A stretch of DNA of 64,000 bases from Tupaia tana (GCA_026018925.1 JAKSZU010000013.1:80465791-80529790), one strand, 5' to 3'. Shown: positions 10,288 to 21,303, counted from the first letter of the stretch. The notes: generated from the sequence alone by a model not told the origin. Translations and numbers: made by a program.

Positions 10288-10567
10288 CTTTTCTGTTTGT
10301 TTTTTTTGTTTTTTTTGAAGAGGTTTTCGCTATAGGGCGCGTGCGCTCGCCAGACAGACAGAGAGAGACACAGAGACAGAAAGCGAGAAATCACCACCCG
10401 GGGGGATGGCCACGTCGCAATCCTTTCTCCTCCATTCTCCTCTCGGGATCTTGGGCACGCACGCACACGCACCCGGCTTGAGTTTTAAGCCACCAGGTCC
10501 AGGACGTGAACCGTGGTCGACTATGTGGGAGTCCAGCGACATAGCCATTACGCTAACTGCTGGTCCC
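10288..10567 (-). mobile_element. SINE-A (subfamily A1b), full length, young
   Basis: Reverse-strand copy with a perfect 13 bp target duplication AGCTCATAGCATC (10275-10287, 10568-10580). Read in sense, the B box is GGTTCACGTCC and the junction has four A's, the A1b markers. CpG-rich. Confidence 0.95.
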
Positions 10568-10580
10568 AGCTCATAGCATC

Positions 10581-11058
10581 TTGACTACTCGATTGTTAGT
10601 TATGCTGTAACGGAAGCTCCAGGAGTGGGGACTCCTTGCCTCTCTCAGTCACTGCTTTATGTCTACCACTAGAACCAAGTTTAGCCCTGGACAGTGGCAC
10701 CTCCAGAACGTCTTACTCAGGAGATGTTTAGGGATAACAACCTACATAGAATGAGCACAGGACTGAAGCTCCATGTTCATAGCAAATCCTGTGTTGCTTA
10801 TTTTGCTGATTGCAAGTTTGTCTGGCATGGCTTGTGTGGGGACACCATTAGAATTTAGGAAAAAGCAGTCCAAAATACCTACTTTTCGGCCATCAACTTG
10901 TGACACCACTGTCCCATAGTCCTTTAGAAGTCCAATAGGTTCATAGTAATTTATTTTAAACTTCTTTTTTGTAATTGACAGAGGGTACATGAGCTTGCAC
11001 AGTGCTGAAGGCCAAAAGTTCAGAAATCAAGGTGTCTGCAAGACCGTTACCCCTCCTC
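10581..11058. other. Unique non-coding sequence
   Basis: No recognised repeat. The minus-strand 82-codon frame at 10742-10990 has no motif I recognise. Confidence 0.45.
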
Positions 11059-11059
11059 T

Positions 11060-11335
11060 AAGAGGTAGAATCCTTCCTCACTTTTTTTTGGCCAGAGGGC
11101 ACGTGGACTCTCTAGAGACAGAGACAGAGATAGAGAAGATGAAAAAGCACCCCTCCCCCAGCCGCCATGAGGAATGGTTATACACCAATCCCTTCTCCAT
11201 TTCGCCCTCCTTTCAGGATTTTGGGCATGCACACTCATGTACCTGGTGTTTTTCAAGCCACTGGGCCCAGGACTTGGACCATGTAGTTGTCTATGTCCAC
11301 GTCCCCATTAACCACCATGCCACTGTCTGGCTTTC
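11060..11335 (-). mobile_element. SINE-D, old
   Basis: Reverse-strand SINE-D: GGCCAGAGGGCACGTGG, GAGACAGAGACAGAG, CACCAATCCCTTCTCC, CAGGATTTTGGGCATGC, TTTTTCAAGCCACTGGG and a head ending ATGCCACTGTCTGGC. It lies beside the MLT1 LTR fragment. The 184-codon frame at 10989-11543 runs through both repeats and is not a gene. Confidence 0.75.
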
Positions 11336-11648
11336 TTCCTTCCCTCGTCTAGCTCCCTGTGATGACCAGAAATCTTTGATGTTCCTTGGTGTTTGCATCA
11401 CTTCAGTTTCTGCCCCTGCCATCCACAGTGTTCTTCCTGTGTATGGCTGTGTGGCTGTTTCTTCATGTGGCATTCTCTTCTTGTTACAGGACACTAGTTA
11501 TACTGGATTATGGGCCCACCCAGATGGGCTCATTTCAACTTGATTACATCTGCAAAGACGCTATTTCCAAATAAGGTCCTATTCACAGATTCCGAGGATT
11601 AGGACTTTAGCATATTTTTTTAGAAGGCACAATTCAGCCCATAACAGG
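11336..11648 (-). mobile_element. MLT1-type LTR (ERVL-MaLR), partial, antisense
   Basis: Matches the 5' part of a MaLR LTR in reverse. Recognisable blocks are TGATTACATCTGCAAAGACG, CTATTTCCAAATAAGGTCC, GATTCCGAGGATTAGGAC and the terminal AATTCAGCCCATAACA (a TG start on the other strand). No internal retroviral sequence or coding frame is present. An ancient solo remnant. Confidence 0.8.
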
Positions 11649-12440
11649 TCCTATTCATTTTTCAAGGATCATAGGGAATGTTCATTAATGCCCCAAAAGA
11701 CAGATATATTCTTTCTTTCATTCTCACAGAGTCAGTCTCTTTATTTGCATATATCTTCATAAATATGAATTTGGAGAAAATGATGGAGAGAGATGGATTG
11801 TGAAGAGAGAAGAAAGTGTTAAATTGGGTCTACTGATACTATTTTAGGCTTTGCATGGTCTCTTACCACAGAGTTGCTATAGTCATTCTTTGGCCTGACC
11901 TGAAACACTGCACAGTGATCTGGTCCTAGAAAGTCTCTCAAATCCAGAATTGAATGAAGGTACTGGCATAAGCTCCCCACAGCTGGCCAAGAAAGCTCTG
12001 GCTGACAGGCACCACACGGGCCTGCTCTGTGGTATGTGCCTCAGCCTGCTTGCCAGCCAAGGAGTGTCCTTCTGCTGATTTCTGTGGATACAGCTGAGTC
12101 CAGAAAGCAGGCTCCTTAAGAGCGGCATGTGGCTTGGTTGAGTCAGGCCCACTTCCTTTTCCCACCCTGGTATTCATGGCTCCTTGCAGCAGCCCAATTG
12201 GCAGGCCCAGGCTGCTTTTTTACCTACATTTCTAAGGCATGCCACTGGGCCAAGATGAATAGCAGCAGCCTGGTCTCCAGCACTAAAAGGCATCTGAAGG
12301 AGTCTTGCTGTCCTATCAGAGATCAGCACCTGGTAGCCCGGGCTGAATTCTGGATACTCAGAAAGACTGAGTTGCAGCCATTGTGTTAACCCAGGTCACA
12401 GGGCAGGAGGGTTTATCATGCAGGATGCATCAGAATGAGG
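11649..12440. other. Unique sequence with a moderately GC-rich block
   Basis: AT-rich to about 11880, then relatively GC-rich to about 12420 without any repeat I recognise. Overlapping minus-strand frames of 89 and 79 codons are present, but no protein family, start context or splice sites support a gene. Confidence 0.45.
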
Positions 12441-12449
12441 TATGCCTGT

Positions 12450-12529
12450 GTTCAAAATTCCAGCTCTGACCTCAAAGTCATATAATTCTCTAAACCTCAG
12501 TGATTAATCTCATGTTGGAAATGGGTTTA
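12450..12529 (+). mobile_element. MIR fragment
   Basis: MIR-like blocks AAAATTCCAGCTCTGACC and TCTCTAAACCTCAGTG, truncated at the boundary with the next SINE. Confidence 0.5.
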
Positions 12530-12533
12530 ATGG

Positions 12534-12725
12534 GGTCCAGGTGGTGGTAGAATGATACTGCAGCTGGACACACACGGAAAATGTCCTGATTTCATGTTCT
12601 GGGACCTCCATGCTAGGCACACGTGCTAGGCCAGCTAAGAGTAGGTAGGGATTGTGGTGTAAGGACCATTTTGTGGGTGCCTCTCTGTCTCATTCTCTCT
12701 CACAGAAGAAAGAAAGAAAGAATAA
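12534..12725 (+). mobile_element. SINE-C, old
   Basis: The head GGTCCAGGTGGTGGTAGAATG is followed by a SINE-C body (GATTGTGGTGTAAGGACC, GTGGGTGCCTCTCTGTCTC) and a GAAAGAAAGAATAAA tail. Confidence 0.7.
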
Positions 12726-12789
12726 ACTGTTTAGACAAAGAAAATAGATTCAGTGTCAATTTCTTGCAGCATTACTAGAAGGAAGGCAT

Positions 12790-12895
12790 CTTAGTGGGTA
12801 AAGACAGGTATTCTAGAGTCAGGGAGCCAAAGTTCAAACTCATACCACCACCTAGGAGCAAATCACTTAACCTACGAAGCTGGACTGCTATTAGG
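12790..12895 (+). mobile_element. MIR fragment
   Basis: Blocks TAGAGTCAGGGAGCCAAAG and AGCAAATCACTTAACC match the MIR core in sense orientation. Confidence 0.6.
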
Positions 12896-12897
12896 AC

Positions 12898-13445
12898 AAC
12901 TGAGTTCATTTTCTATGGCTGCTTTAACAAAATAGCACACATTTGGTGACTTAAACAACACAAACTTATTTGCTTATATTCCTGAAGGCCAGAAGTCTGA
13001 AGTAGGTTTCACTGGGCTGAAACCCAGGTGCCAGCAGATGCTGGCTGGTGACTGTGCTGTGCTCCCTCCAGAGGCTCTCAGGGAGGACCTATTTTCTGGT
13101 CTTTTTCAACTTCTAAATCTGCGTTCCTCAGATTGGTGCCACTCTGTCCATCTTCAAAGTCAGGAGTGTAGTAGAGAATAGCACCTTCACATCTCTCCCT
13201 GCATCTCATCACCTTCAGCCTTGCGTGTCAAATATTCCCTTACTTTCCTCTCAGAGTAGATAGCTTCAATTTCTCTTACAGGACATGTATGCAATTGCAC
13301 TTGCGGTCTGTAGGATAATCCAGGATAAGCTTCCAATCTCTAAATCCTTACCTTATTCACATTCTGCCAACTCTCTTTTGCCATACAAGGTAATATTCAC
13401 TGGGTCCAGGGATTAGGACTGAATATCTTTGATGTCTATCTCAGC
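12898..13445 (-). mobile_element. MLT1-type LTR (ERVL-MaLR), near full length, antisense
   Basis: Reads as a reversed MaLR LTR: CATTTTCTATGGCTGCTTTAA, GGTGACTTAAACAACACAAA, GGCCAGAAGTCTGAAGTAGG, GATAATCCAGGATAAGC, CATACAAGGTAATATTCAC and GGGATTAGGACTGAATATC follow in the expected order. No internal viral region or coding frame is present. Ancient and non-functional. Confidence 0.85.
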
Positions 13446-13934
13446 AATGTTAAAATATCTATATCAATCAGGATGGCATGGCATGGATTCCTCATAATGA
13501 CCTTCTGCTTTCCTGCCTCATGAGAGGGGTAGAGGCCTCTCAGAAGATCCAGTTAGCTGCTATTTATTAACCAGACTTAAACTATTTCAATATTTTTACA
13601 CTCAGACATACCAGTTAAACCCTTCTATTAGTAAATACTTCAGAGAGCAATTATCATGATTAGATTCCACAATCCGTGTCAAGAGTTCTTAACACAATGC
13701 CTGGCATGCAGTAAATGCTCATACATGTGAGCTGTTAACATTGTTATTAATTATGCCATGGTGTATCCCCAGGAGCCTGAACTCTGTTCTGAGGAAACTA
13801 AGTCCAACAAAAGAGAAGATCTCCCTTGCCTCTAAGCTGCCTCTATGCTATTTCTTCTGGTAGCATAGATGCTCCCAGCAAACCTGGACCCTTGATTCTT
13901 GGGTATTAGTCCTCCTCAGTCCTTTTACTTTCCT
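13446..13934. other. Mostly unique, with a short MIR end
   Basis: Around 13690-13745 the text AATGCCTGGCATGCAGTAAATG resembles the 3' end of MIR or L2. Nothing else is recognised. Confidence 0.45.
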
Positions 13935-14205
13935 TTATTTTATTTATTTATTTATTTATATAATTGTGCCAGAGGATAACTGTACTTGCTGAAGAGGGAC
14001 AAAAAGAGAGAGGGAAAATGAGAAAGCAGTCCCCATTGGGACTGTTTACATCACAATCCCTTCTCCGTTTCTCTCTTCTTTCCAGATTTTGAGCATGTGC
14101 ACACATGGTGTGTTTTTCAAGTCACTGGTTCCGGGACTCAAACCATGCAGTTGGGCATATGGCAGCCAGCCACCCTCATCTCTATGCCACCAGCTGGTCC
14201 ATTGC
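13935..14205 (-). mobile_element. SINE-D, old
   Basis: A TTTA-rich tail region, then GTGCCAGAGGATAACTG, CACAATCCCTTCTCCG, TCCAGATTTTGAGCATG, TTTTTCAAGTCACTGG and a head ending CTATGCCACCAGCTGGTCC. Reverse strand; the frames 14089-14369 are shadows of it. Confidence 0.75.
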
Positions 14206-14409
14206 CCCCATTCTTTTCAGCCTCCTCCACCTTGTCTCTGGATATGCTTTCATGCTTGGTGCCTCACCTCCCTAGGCCCCAACTCAGGACTTCATCTATT
14301 TTCTGCACTCTAATCAGAAAGTTGGCTCAATACACCCATTCATCAACCTCCCATTTACCCAAAGAATAAATTATGCTCCTCACTTCCTCATCTACATATG
14401 ATGTGCTGT

Positions 14410-14545
14410 GGCTAAGAACGCACTGAATGCTTCCAATGGCTTGGAAGGCAGCCAGGCATCCAAAGCCTGGATTCTATATTCTGAACCTAGGCTCTGTCAC
14501 TTGTAAGAAGTCTCTTGCTGGATAATCTATTATTCAGAGACTATT
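14410..14545 (+). mobile_element. MIR fragment
   Basis: Blocks CAAAGCCTGGATTCTATATTC, ACCTAGGCTCTGTCACTTG and AAGTCTCTTGCTGGATAATC resemble the MIR core. Confidence 0.5.
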
Positions 14546-14852
14546 AGCCAAGTCTGGATGAGGGTTGCAGGCCATACCCAACCAGGTGAGCTGACTCTGA
14601 AATTACATGCTTTAAATAGCAACAGCCTTCTCCTGCAGCGACGTAGATGCAGGCCTATTGGAATCTTCCGTGCAAGGAGAAAAATTCCAAGTTTCTCTCA
14701 GTTGCTGTTGGTCAGTGAATCACTGAAGCTTAGCTCTCAAATCACCTCTTCAATGTTGTTTTTCCACCTAATACTTAATAGTGCCAATTCTGGGTCAGAA
14801 ACCTAACCCGTCTCTGGAAATCTAAAGTCAATGGTAATTGCTACTGCTTAGT
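14546..14852. other. Unique non-coding sequence
   Basis: No recognised feature. The 82-codon frame here has no known motif. Confidence 0.45.
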
Positions 14853-14854
14853 AC

Positions 14855-15025
14855 ATGCTTATTAAGGGCTAGAGAGGGAGCTTTACATCAACCTTTCAAT
14901 TGTAACAAGATGTAGAAACCGAGTCTTACACAGGTTAAGTAACTTGTAAATGGTGTTGCCAAGTCCTCAACTCAGGATGTCAAAGTTTTGTTTGTGTTTT
15001 TCTTCCATGACACCGCAGTGCCTGT
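14855..15025 (-). mobile_element. MIR fragment
   Basis: Minus-strand MIR pattern: GTAGAAACCGAGTCTTACACAG, GTTAAGTAACTTGTAAATGG and CCAAGTCCTCAACTCAGG. Confidence 0.7.
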
Positions 15026-15139
15026 GAATGAGAAACAATCCCTGATCTCAGAAGGTACAATCTAGTGGAAACATGTTCCATAATTAAATAATCACACCCT
15101 CTTACAGTTTGAGCATGCTGGTAGGAACATAGAAAATAG

Positions 15140-15320
15140 AGGACTTTGTCCTATGTCAGAGGATGAGAGCCATTAAAGTTCTTGGAGACTACCTGATTCA
15201 ACTCCCTAATGCACAAATGAGGAAACTGGATCACTAGGAGGGACAAGGATTTGCAATGAGTATATGGAAGAGCTAGGACTTTAGTCAAGCCTACTGCTAC
15301 CCAATCCATACAATCCTTCC
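15140..15320 (-). mobile_element. MIR/MIR3-like fragment
   Basis: The blocks CTACCTGATTCAACTCCC, AAATGAGGAAACTGGATC and AGAGCTAGGACTTTAGTC fit an old MIR3-type element on the minus strand. Confidence 0.55.
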
Positions 15321-15324
15321 CTAC

Positions 15325-16080
15325 CACCCCTTCCCTCTGTCTGAGCCTCAGGAAAGGGAAGAATTGCGATTAGGTTTGCCTGAGTTAGTAAAAACCAAAA
15401 CAAGCTGCTCTGTTCAATGTAAATTTCAGATAAACAGCAAATAACGTTTTGTATATGTATATTCCAAGCTCTATTTGGAATATCCTTATATTTAAAAATC
15501 ATTCATTGTGTAGATAAGACTCAAATTTAATTAGATCTCCTATGTTTTATTTGGCATCTCTGGATGGGATGGATCCCTGACCAGCCAGGGATTTGGAGAG
15601 GGGCACAAGCTAAGCAGGCCTGCATTGTGGAAGGCAGCATCCACACTTTGGTTAACTTCTAGTTGATTAAGTGAAACTGAGAAAAACGCCCTAAGAAACC
15701 TGAGGAATAGGAAGTCAAGGGAGAGACGTGGGTTATGCACAGTAGGAAGCCACCAACTCCAGAGTCCAGAGGACCCTACTCACACCAGCCAGTCCAGGAA
15801 GAAAAGGAAGAAGGGGCATGGGGGCGACTAACAAAGCACAGCAAGAATACAGAGCAGGCAGAGAGGAGACAGGGAGGGACTTAGCCCGGTCATAGGGCCT
15901 CTCAGAGGAGAAGAAAGTGCTCTGAGGAAGTGGAGCTCTTCTAAGGAGAGGGGTCTCCAGGAGGGTGTAGGGGTAGCAGAAGGTATCCATGCAGGAGGAA
16001 TCATTTACAAATGCCTATTTTTTTATACCCCATGTTAGCCTTTTTAGTGTCTGGTAGTTTGCCACAAGGGAAAAAAATAA
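15325..16080. other. Unique non-coding sequence
   Basis: About 750 bases. 15560-16000 is purine-rich and moderately GC-rich on the plus strand. The minus-strand frames at 15281-15990 are not supported by any recognised domain. Confidence 0.45.
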
Positions 16081-16084
16081 TTCA

Positions 16085-16235
16085 AGATTTGGCTTCAGAA
16101 TTTCAAGTCGCATCAGCACCACTTCCCAGCTCTGTGACCCAGACACATTTGCAGAGCATTCCTGAGTTCAATCTTTTTCCTTTACAGAAATGGAATTCAC
16201 AGAGCTGTTACTGAAATCAGATAAGAAAACAAGGA
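16085..16235 (+). mobile_element. MIR fragment
   Basis: Blocks TGGCTTCAGAATTTCAAG, CACTTCCCAGCTCTGTGACC and TTTACAGAAATGGAATTC fit MIR, with substantial divergence. Confidence 0.5.
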
Positions 16236-16684
16236 TACAACTTTATAGAGTGCTGGTATGTATGCTCAGTGTCTACTGAATGAGTGGTATTTTGTGTCTC
16301 TTCTCTCTCCTCATTAAAAACTCGTCAGGATCTCCGAACAAATCTCATTTGTGAATCAAGTTCTCTGCTGCTTTATCATTTCTCATTCTACTTGAGAAAG
16401 GGATAATTGAATGATTTGAGGCTGTGAAGGGACAGATTCCTCTGGTTCCTGGTTTCCAAGGCCTTTGGGGGAGTTGCTTTGGCTCTCAGCAGCACACTAG
16501 GCACTATTAAATAATTTCCTGTAGCAGGAGCTTGCATGAGAAGGTCCCTTAGTGCATAATAGTTTTGAGGATGAGGTCAATAAGGATTATTGGTGTTAAA
16601 AAGTAATTATGTGGAGAGACAGAGGTGGGGCTCGAGACAATGGGGAGCCAAAAAGAGAGGAGGAGTAGAGACGGAGAAGACAGG
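16236..16684. other. Unique non-coding sequence
   Basis: No recognised repeat or exon. Confidence 0.45.
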
Positions 16685-16830
16685 CCGTTCTAGGATCTGT
16701 TACTCTCCACTAGCAAATTGATACCTTGGGGACTCAGACAAATGATTTGACCTCCTTGACTCTTCTTCCTGATGTATAAAATAATAGATCCTATTTACAC
16801 ATGAGTTAAAGTGATTGTTGGGAAACATTG
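16685..16830 (+). mobile_element. MIR fragment
   Basis: GATCTGTTACTCTCCACTAG, CAAATGATTTGACCTCC and TGATGTATAAAATAATAG follow the MIR order in sense. Confidence 0.6.
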
Positions 16831-17704
16831 GACATTTTGCTGTATTTATGCAATGCCTTATGGTAAACATGGTATGTTCTGACCCATTATCCTACTTGAA
16901 TCTCAATTGACTCTGAAGTGGGAAAAATAACAACTACTATACGTGTTTCAAGCCAAGATTCAATATCAGTGACTTCTCCAGGCCACTGGCTAATAAGTGA
17001 CACGCCCATTGTCATTGAGCCATCACTGTTCTTGCCTCTGGTATCCTCGAGTGCTTGCTGTGGGCTAGGCCTTGTTGTATGTGCCGAGAGGGTGAGATTA
17101 GCCAACCAAAGCAGCCCTTGACTTCAAGTTGTCTATAGTCTACTAGGTAAGATAGGCATTAAACAAATAACTATGCAAGTAAATTATGTAAATACATATT
17201 GACACATGGCACAAGGAAATAAATAACCAAGTCTCTAAGGGAGCAAGGCAGAGGGGAGCTAACTGAGATGAGGAAGCACATACAAGAAGGCCTTTCTGCA
17301 CAAAAAGCACCTGGGCTGAGATTTAAAAGTATGAGAAAAGTGAAAGTAAAAGATTTTTAAAGTATGTAAGAGCGAGAGAATAACACAAGATTAAGTGGAG
17401 AATTACACAGAGTGTAGCTCAGTGGTCCTCACCCCAGATTCACCTAAGAAGCACCAAAGGAAGGTTTGAAAGGGTACAGATGTAGAGATCAGAATTATTA
17501 GTTTGAAGTGGACTCTAGACAAAAGAATTTTTGTGAAGTCCCCCATGTTGAGAACCAATGAGCTAGATCCATTAAAATAGCATAAGGCTTTCAATTTTCT
17601 TTTAATGGGAAGGCACTGAACAATTAAGCAAAAGGTGAGGCAATATCAGACTTGCATTTTAAGTGTCACTTAGGATGCTGAATGGAGATTAATATGGACA
17701 TTCA

Positions 17705-17885
17705 CCCTGGGAGGTGCAGGTGGTAGTGTACTAATCTACACTAGAAGATAGCACTAGAAGCCATACGGCCACCCATGGGTTTAGGTACCCAGTCTACCTG
17801 AAACACACTTGTCAAGTATGCACCCAAGATCTGAACAAGCTGGAGGGAGAGAGGAAGAGGATCACAGTTTCACAAGAGGATGAAA
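17705..17885 (+). mobile_element. SINE-C-like, old
   Basis: The head GGAGGTGCAGGTGGTAGTG and a weak body with an AGAGGATGAAATGAAA tail. Heavily diverged; the family assignment rests on the head. Confidence 0.5.
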
Positions 17886-18035
17886 TGAAATTTGATGGGT
17901 AAACTTAACAATAAAAAGATGGGAGGAAAATAAATAGACTTACAATAGCCCAGGTAGGGGATATGGAAGCCAGGATTGGGGTCTCAGTAGAGAAAAATAC
18001 AGAAAAATAAAAAAGAGTCAAAATATATTTAAGAG

Positions 18036-18296
18036 GGGGACCAGCAGTTAGCATAATGGCTATGTCACTGAACTCCCATGTAGTCGACTGTGGTTCGAGT
18101 CCCGGACCCGGTGGCTTAAACTCACTCTGGGCATGTGTGCGTGTGTGCCCAAGATCCTGAGTGGAGAATGCAGGAGAAGGAATTGCAGCATGGCCATCCT
18201 CCCTGGGGGGTGATCTCTCATTTTCTGTCTCTCTGTCTCTCTCTGTCTTTCTGGTGAGTGTACGTACCCTATAGGAAAAAACCTCTACAAAAAAAA
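18036..18296 (+). mobile_element. SINE-A (subfamily A1a)
   Basis: Head GGGGACCAGCAGTTAGC, intact B box GGTTCGAGTCC, three-A junction, complete body and A tail. Perfect 15 bp target duplication AAATATATTTAAGAG at 18021-18035 and 18297-18311. The overlapping 168-codon minus frame is its antisense and not a gene. Confidence 0.95.
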
Positions 18297-19084
18297 AAAT
18301 ATATTTAAGAGTTAGAATCAATAGGTAATATATTTGTGTCAGGCTTTCAGAGATGATTACCAAGATTCTTGTATTTCTGAGATAAACTAGGTGGATGGAG
18401 GTACCATTCATTGAGTTTCAGAAAATGAAGCAGGATCATGCTTGGTGTGGTTTGAGATTTAAGTTTGAGATCTTGTATGGCATTGAAGTGGCACCGTCAA
18501 AGGGATAGTATGATGTCTGTCCAGTTTCAGAGCTCTGCAGAGGTCTGGGCTGGAGATGTACATTTCAGAGTTGAAATGTACACATATACATAAATGAGAT
18601 TATTTAAGGAGCACCAAAGAATGAGAAAAGAAGAGAGTCTGGAACTACGTCCTGGGGATTTCCAATATTTAAGGAACAGGGAGATCTAGAGAAGACCAGG
18701 GGGACTAAGAAGGGAAGGAAGGGGAAACATCTATGAGAGCGTGGTGCAGCTATTAAAGAATGGGAGTGTTTAAGGAAGGAGGCACCTAATGCTGCTGGGA
18801 TGACAAAATGGATTGAAGGCTGACACCTTCCACTGGATGCAATAACATGGAAGGTTCCAACAACTGTTAAAGGAACAGTTTTGGTGAAGTGATGGGCAGT
18901 GGTCTGGACAGTGAATGGGCACCCTATGAGTCAGTATCACCTTTCAGAGTCTGTGGGAAACACTTGCATATGAGCACAGATGTTAGGTGGAAGTATGTTT
19001 ATCAAAGCAGCGTTGGTATTTACAAAACAAATCAACAGCTTAAACACCCCTCTAGAGCAGAATGGAAAAGTAAAACAAGGCACA

Positions 19085-19285
19085 GAGGCAGCTAGAGAGT
19101 ACAGTGGTTAAAGGCAAAGACTCTGGAGCCAGATGGCCTGGTTCGAATCCTACATCTGAATTATGACATGCCCGTGAGGGAATTATTGGCCTTCTCTGTG
19201 CCTCAATTTCCTCATTTGTAAAAGGACGGTGGTAATACTCTTCTACTTTATAGGAGTGTGGTAAGAATTGAAGGTAAAATATATA
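19085..19285 (+). mobile_element. MIR, well preserved
   Basis: Head and core are clear: ACAGTGGTTAAAGGCAAAGA, CTCTGGAGCCAGATGGCC, GGTTCGAATCCTACATC, TTTCCTCATTTGTAAAAGG. Its B box GGTTCGAATCC is intact, showing the tRNA origin. This is the best-preserved MIR in the window. Confidence 0.9.
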
Positions 19286-19325
19286 AAACCAGCTAAAATT
19301 AACATTTGAATTACTAAATTCCTTT

Positions 19326-19586
19326 TTTTTTGGGGGGGGGGAGAGGTTTTTGCTATAGGGCGTGTGCCCTTGCCAGAAAGACAGAGAGACAGAGAGACAG
19401 AAAGAGAAATCACCCTCCCAGGGGGATGGCCACACCGCAATCCCTTCTCCTCCATTTTCCTCTCAGGATCCTGGGCATGCACACACACGCACCTGGTGTG
19501 AGTTTAAGCCACTGGGTCTGGGACTCAAACCACAGTCGACTGCATGGGAGTTCAGTGACATAGCCATTACACTAACTGATGGTCCC
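19326..19586 (-). mobile_element. SINE-A (subfamily A1a)
   Basis: Reverse-strand copy; target duplication CTAAATTCCTTT at 19314-19325 and 19587-19598. A run of about 10 G has grown next to the GAGAGG motif at the tail end. Frames on both strands here are artefacts. Confidence 0.93.
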
Positions 19587-19614
19587 CTAAATTCCTTTAT
19601 ATAACTCAAATGAT

Positions 19615-19965
19615 CTCAACTTTTTATCCCCTTTTACAGATAAGAAAAGAACCCCATGAGGGGAAAGTGGTCCATCTACCTCATCAAAAGCCATAAGCGT
19701 TTCCTACAAGATGCTTCCAGTCCCAAGCTCCTTTGCCACACCACACCACTCTGTTTCCAAACTGAAAACTCATAGCTTATGAGTCTTGTTCAATGCCTAA
19801 ATAAGGCTAATGCTAGGGAGGCAACACAAATGTTAAAAAAATCTTAGACTACAAATGTGGCTTTGTCAATCCTCGTAGTCATGGAGGTGAGAGCGTTCAC
19901 TTTGGTGCCTCACGTAGTTGCTTGCTTGTTAAAATACAAAGTCATCTAGGTTCAGCCTAAATTTA
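19615..19965. other. Mostly unique, with a short MIR-like piece
   Basis: 19620-19665 (CCCCTTTTACAGATAAGAAAA) looks like the end of an old MIR. The remainder is not recognised. Confidence 0.4.
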
Positions 19966-19969
19966 AACT

Positions 19970-20800
19970 ATCCTTGTCTCCTTCCTCATTCACCTTTTAT
20001 ATTACAATAGTTTATTCTACTTCCTAGTTCTGTCTTCTCACGATCAGAGCCTCAGTTTTCCTGGCTGGAGACCAGCAGCATTCTGTCCTTCCTTTCTGCC
20101 TCTAGACTCTGATTATCAATGCCCCTTTAATTCATGTGCAAGTGTTTCCCATACACTAGTAACAGATAAGCTTTTGTAAAAGGCAAATCTGCTCATGGCT
20201 CTTGCTCACCTCTTTCAGGGGCACCCTTCTGTTTTCAGAATAAAGCCCTTGGGACCAGCAGATGTCGTAATGGTTACATCGCTGGACTCCCACAGAGTCA
20301 ACCACGGTTTGAGGGCAGGACCCAGCGGCTTAAAACTACACACTGCTCACTCCCCAACCAGTGCCCAGGCTTCTTCCACTCTTTTTCCTCTTCACTTGAC
20401 ATGGATAAGTCCTCTTATCCTTCAAGATTCTGATCACCCCTCCAATCTCCAAGGAATCCTTCTCTGACACTTTGTTGGCACCCCTCACTTGCCCCTCTTC
20501 TGGGCTCCCATAGCAGCACCCTGAGTTTACACCTCTCTTTAGCACTTTTCACACTCAATTATTAGTGAACTGTTTACATGTCTCTTTCTCTCACTAACCA
20601 AAAGCTCCTCTAGGATGGAGACCATTTCTGGTTCCTTCCTATGTCCCCAGTGGTCTAGAAAGTGCTGCACATAGAGACAACAGGACCCTATAGCCGGTTG
20701 ACAACTTGGAAAAGACACTGAAGAAGTAATGGCTTCCTGCTTTTTAGAGATTTCTACTTGTACCTTGTCAGGCACTGCATTTATACTTGCTAAATATTGT
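19970..20800 (+). mobile_element. L2 3' region, interrupted by a SINE head
   Basis: L2-like text: CATGGCTCTTGCTCACC, TTCAGAATAAAGCCC, CAATCTCCAAGGAATCCTTC and CCTCTAGGATGGAGACC, ending with GTGCTGCACATAGAG. The block at 20251-20337 is foreign to it and is a SINE-A head. Confidence 0.65.
20251..20337 (+). mobile_element. SINE-A head only (tRNA-like part without body)
   Basis: An 87 bp piece starting GGGACCAGCAGATGTCG. It includes the A box, a mutated B box (GGTTTGAGGGC) and the GCGGCTTAAAACT junction, then stops abruptly without body or A tail. The A2-type bases AGATG and GGTTAC mark its subfamily. No target duplication is evident. Confidence 0.85.
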
Positions 20801-21238
20801 AGAGGTGCAAGAAACTTGTTTTGCTTGTTAGTTCAATTTTTTAAAAAAAATTCTGTGTTTATGTGTTCTAAGTAAGATAATCAGTTAGAAAGGCTTCACA
20901 TGATATAATTCCATAGATATTATGCTGCTCACTGGTTACAAAAATAATCGAGTATGTCTCATAAAGATGACTTAATTTCACAAATGAGTTGTACTCAAGT
21001 AAATATTTACAACAAAAATGCAATTTTGTTGAAAAACCTCTCAGAATACTTTCATTAAGCTTGCATGATGCATAAGCTATGTAGTTATTAAGTCATTATT
21101 CAAGGGTGATAATTTTTAAATAAAGAGAAACACATGCTTTCAATGCATCAAACACTTATTTAGAGCTACTTACATGCCAAGCCTTGAGGTGACCACAATA
21201 CCCTTGATTTCTGGCATTATCCTCTCTCTTTCTCTCTT
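20801..21238. other. Unique AT-rich non-coding sequence
   Basis: No recognised repeat or exon. Confidence 0.5.
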
Positions 21239-21303
21239 ACACACACACGCACATGCATGCACGCTTGCACACGCACACGCGTGTGCGCACACACACTCAC
21301 ACA
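21239..21303. repeat. Imperfect CA/CG microsatellite
   Basis: Alternating purine-pyrimidine sequence of CA units mixed with GCAC and CGCG, preceded by a TC-rich stretch. It has Z-DNA-like composition, and it lies outside any SINE I can identify. Confidence 0.9.

Larger units (their letters stand above)
17075..18885 (+). mobile_element. Old interspersed mammalian repeat, family unresolved, interrupted by SINEs
   Basis: The texts GACTTCAAGTTGTCTATAG, AAGGCCTTTCTGCACAAA, ATGGGAAGGCACTGAAC, GATGGAGGTACCATTCATTG and CAGAGGTCTGGGCTGGAGA resemble, in order, a long repeat common in placental genomes that I recall but cannot name with confidence. SINE-C at 17705-17885 and SINE-A at 18036-18296 split it. 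Confidence 0.5.

Noticed and set aside
10989-11543. 184-codon plus-strand frame, the longest in the window
   Set aside because: It runs through a reverse SINE-D and into a reverse MLT1 LTR fragment, so it is not a host gene and no retroviral protein region is present.
12898-13445. Intact endogenous retrovirus
   Set aside because: Only a diverged solo LTR of MaLR type is visible. No internal coding region is present on either side.
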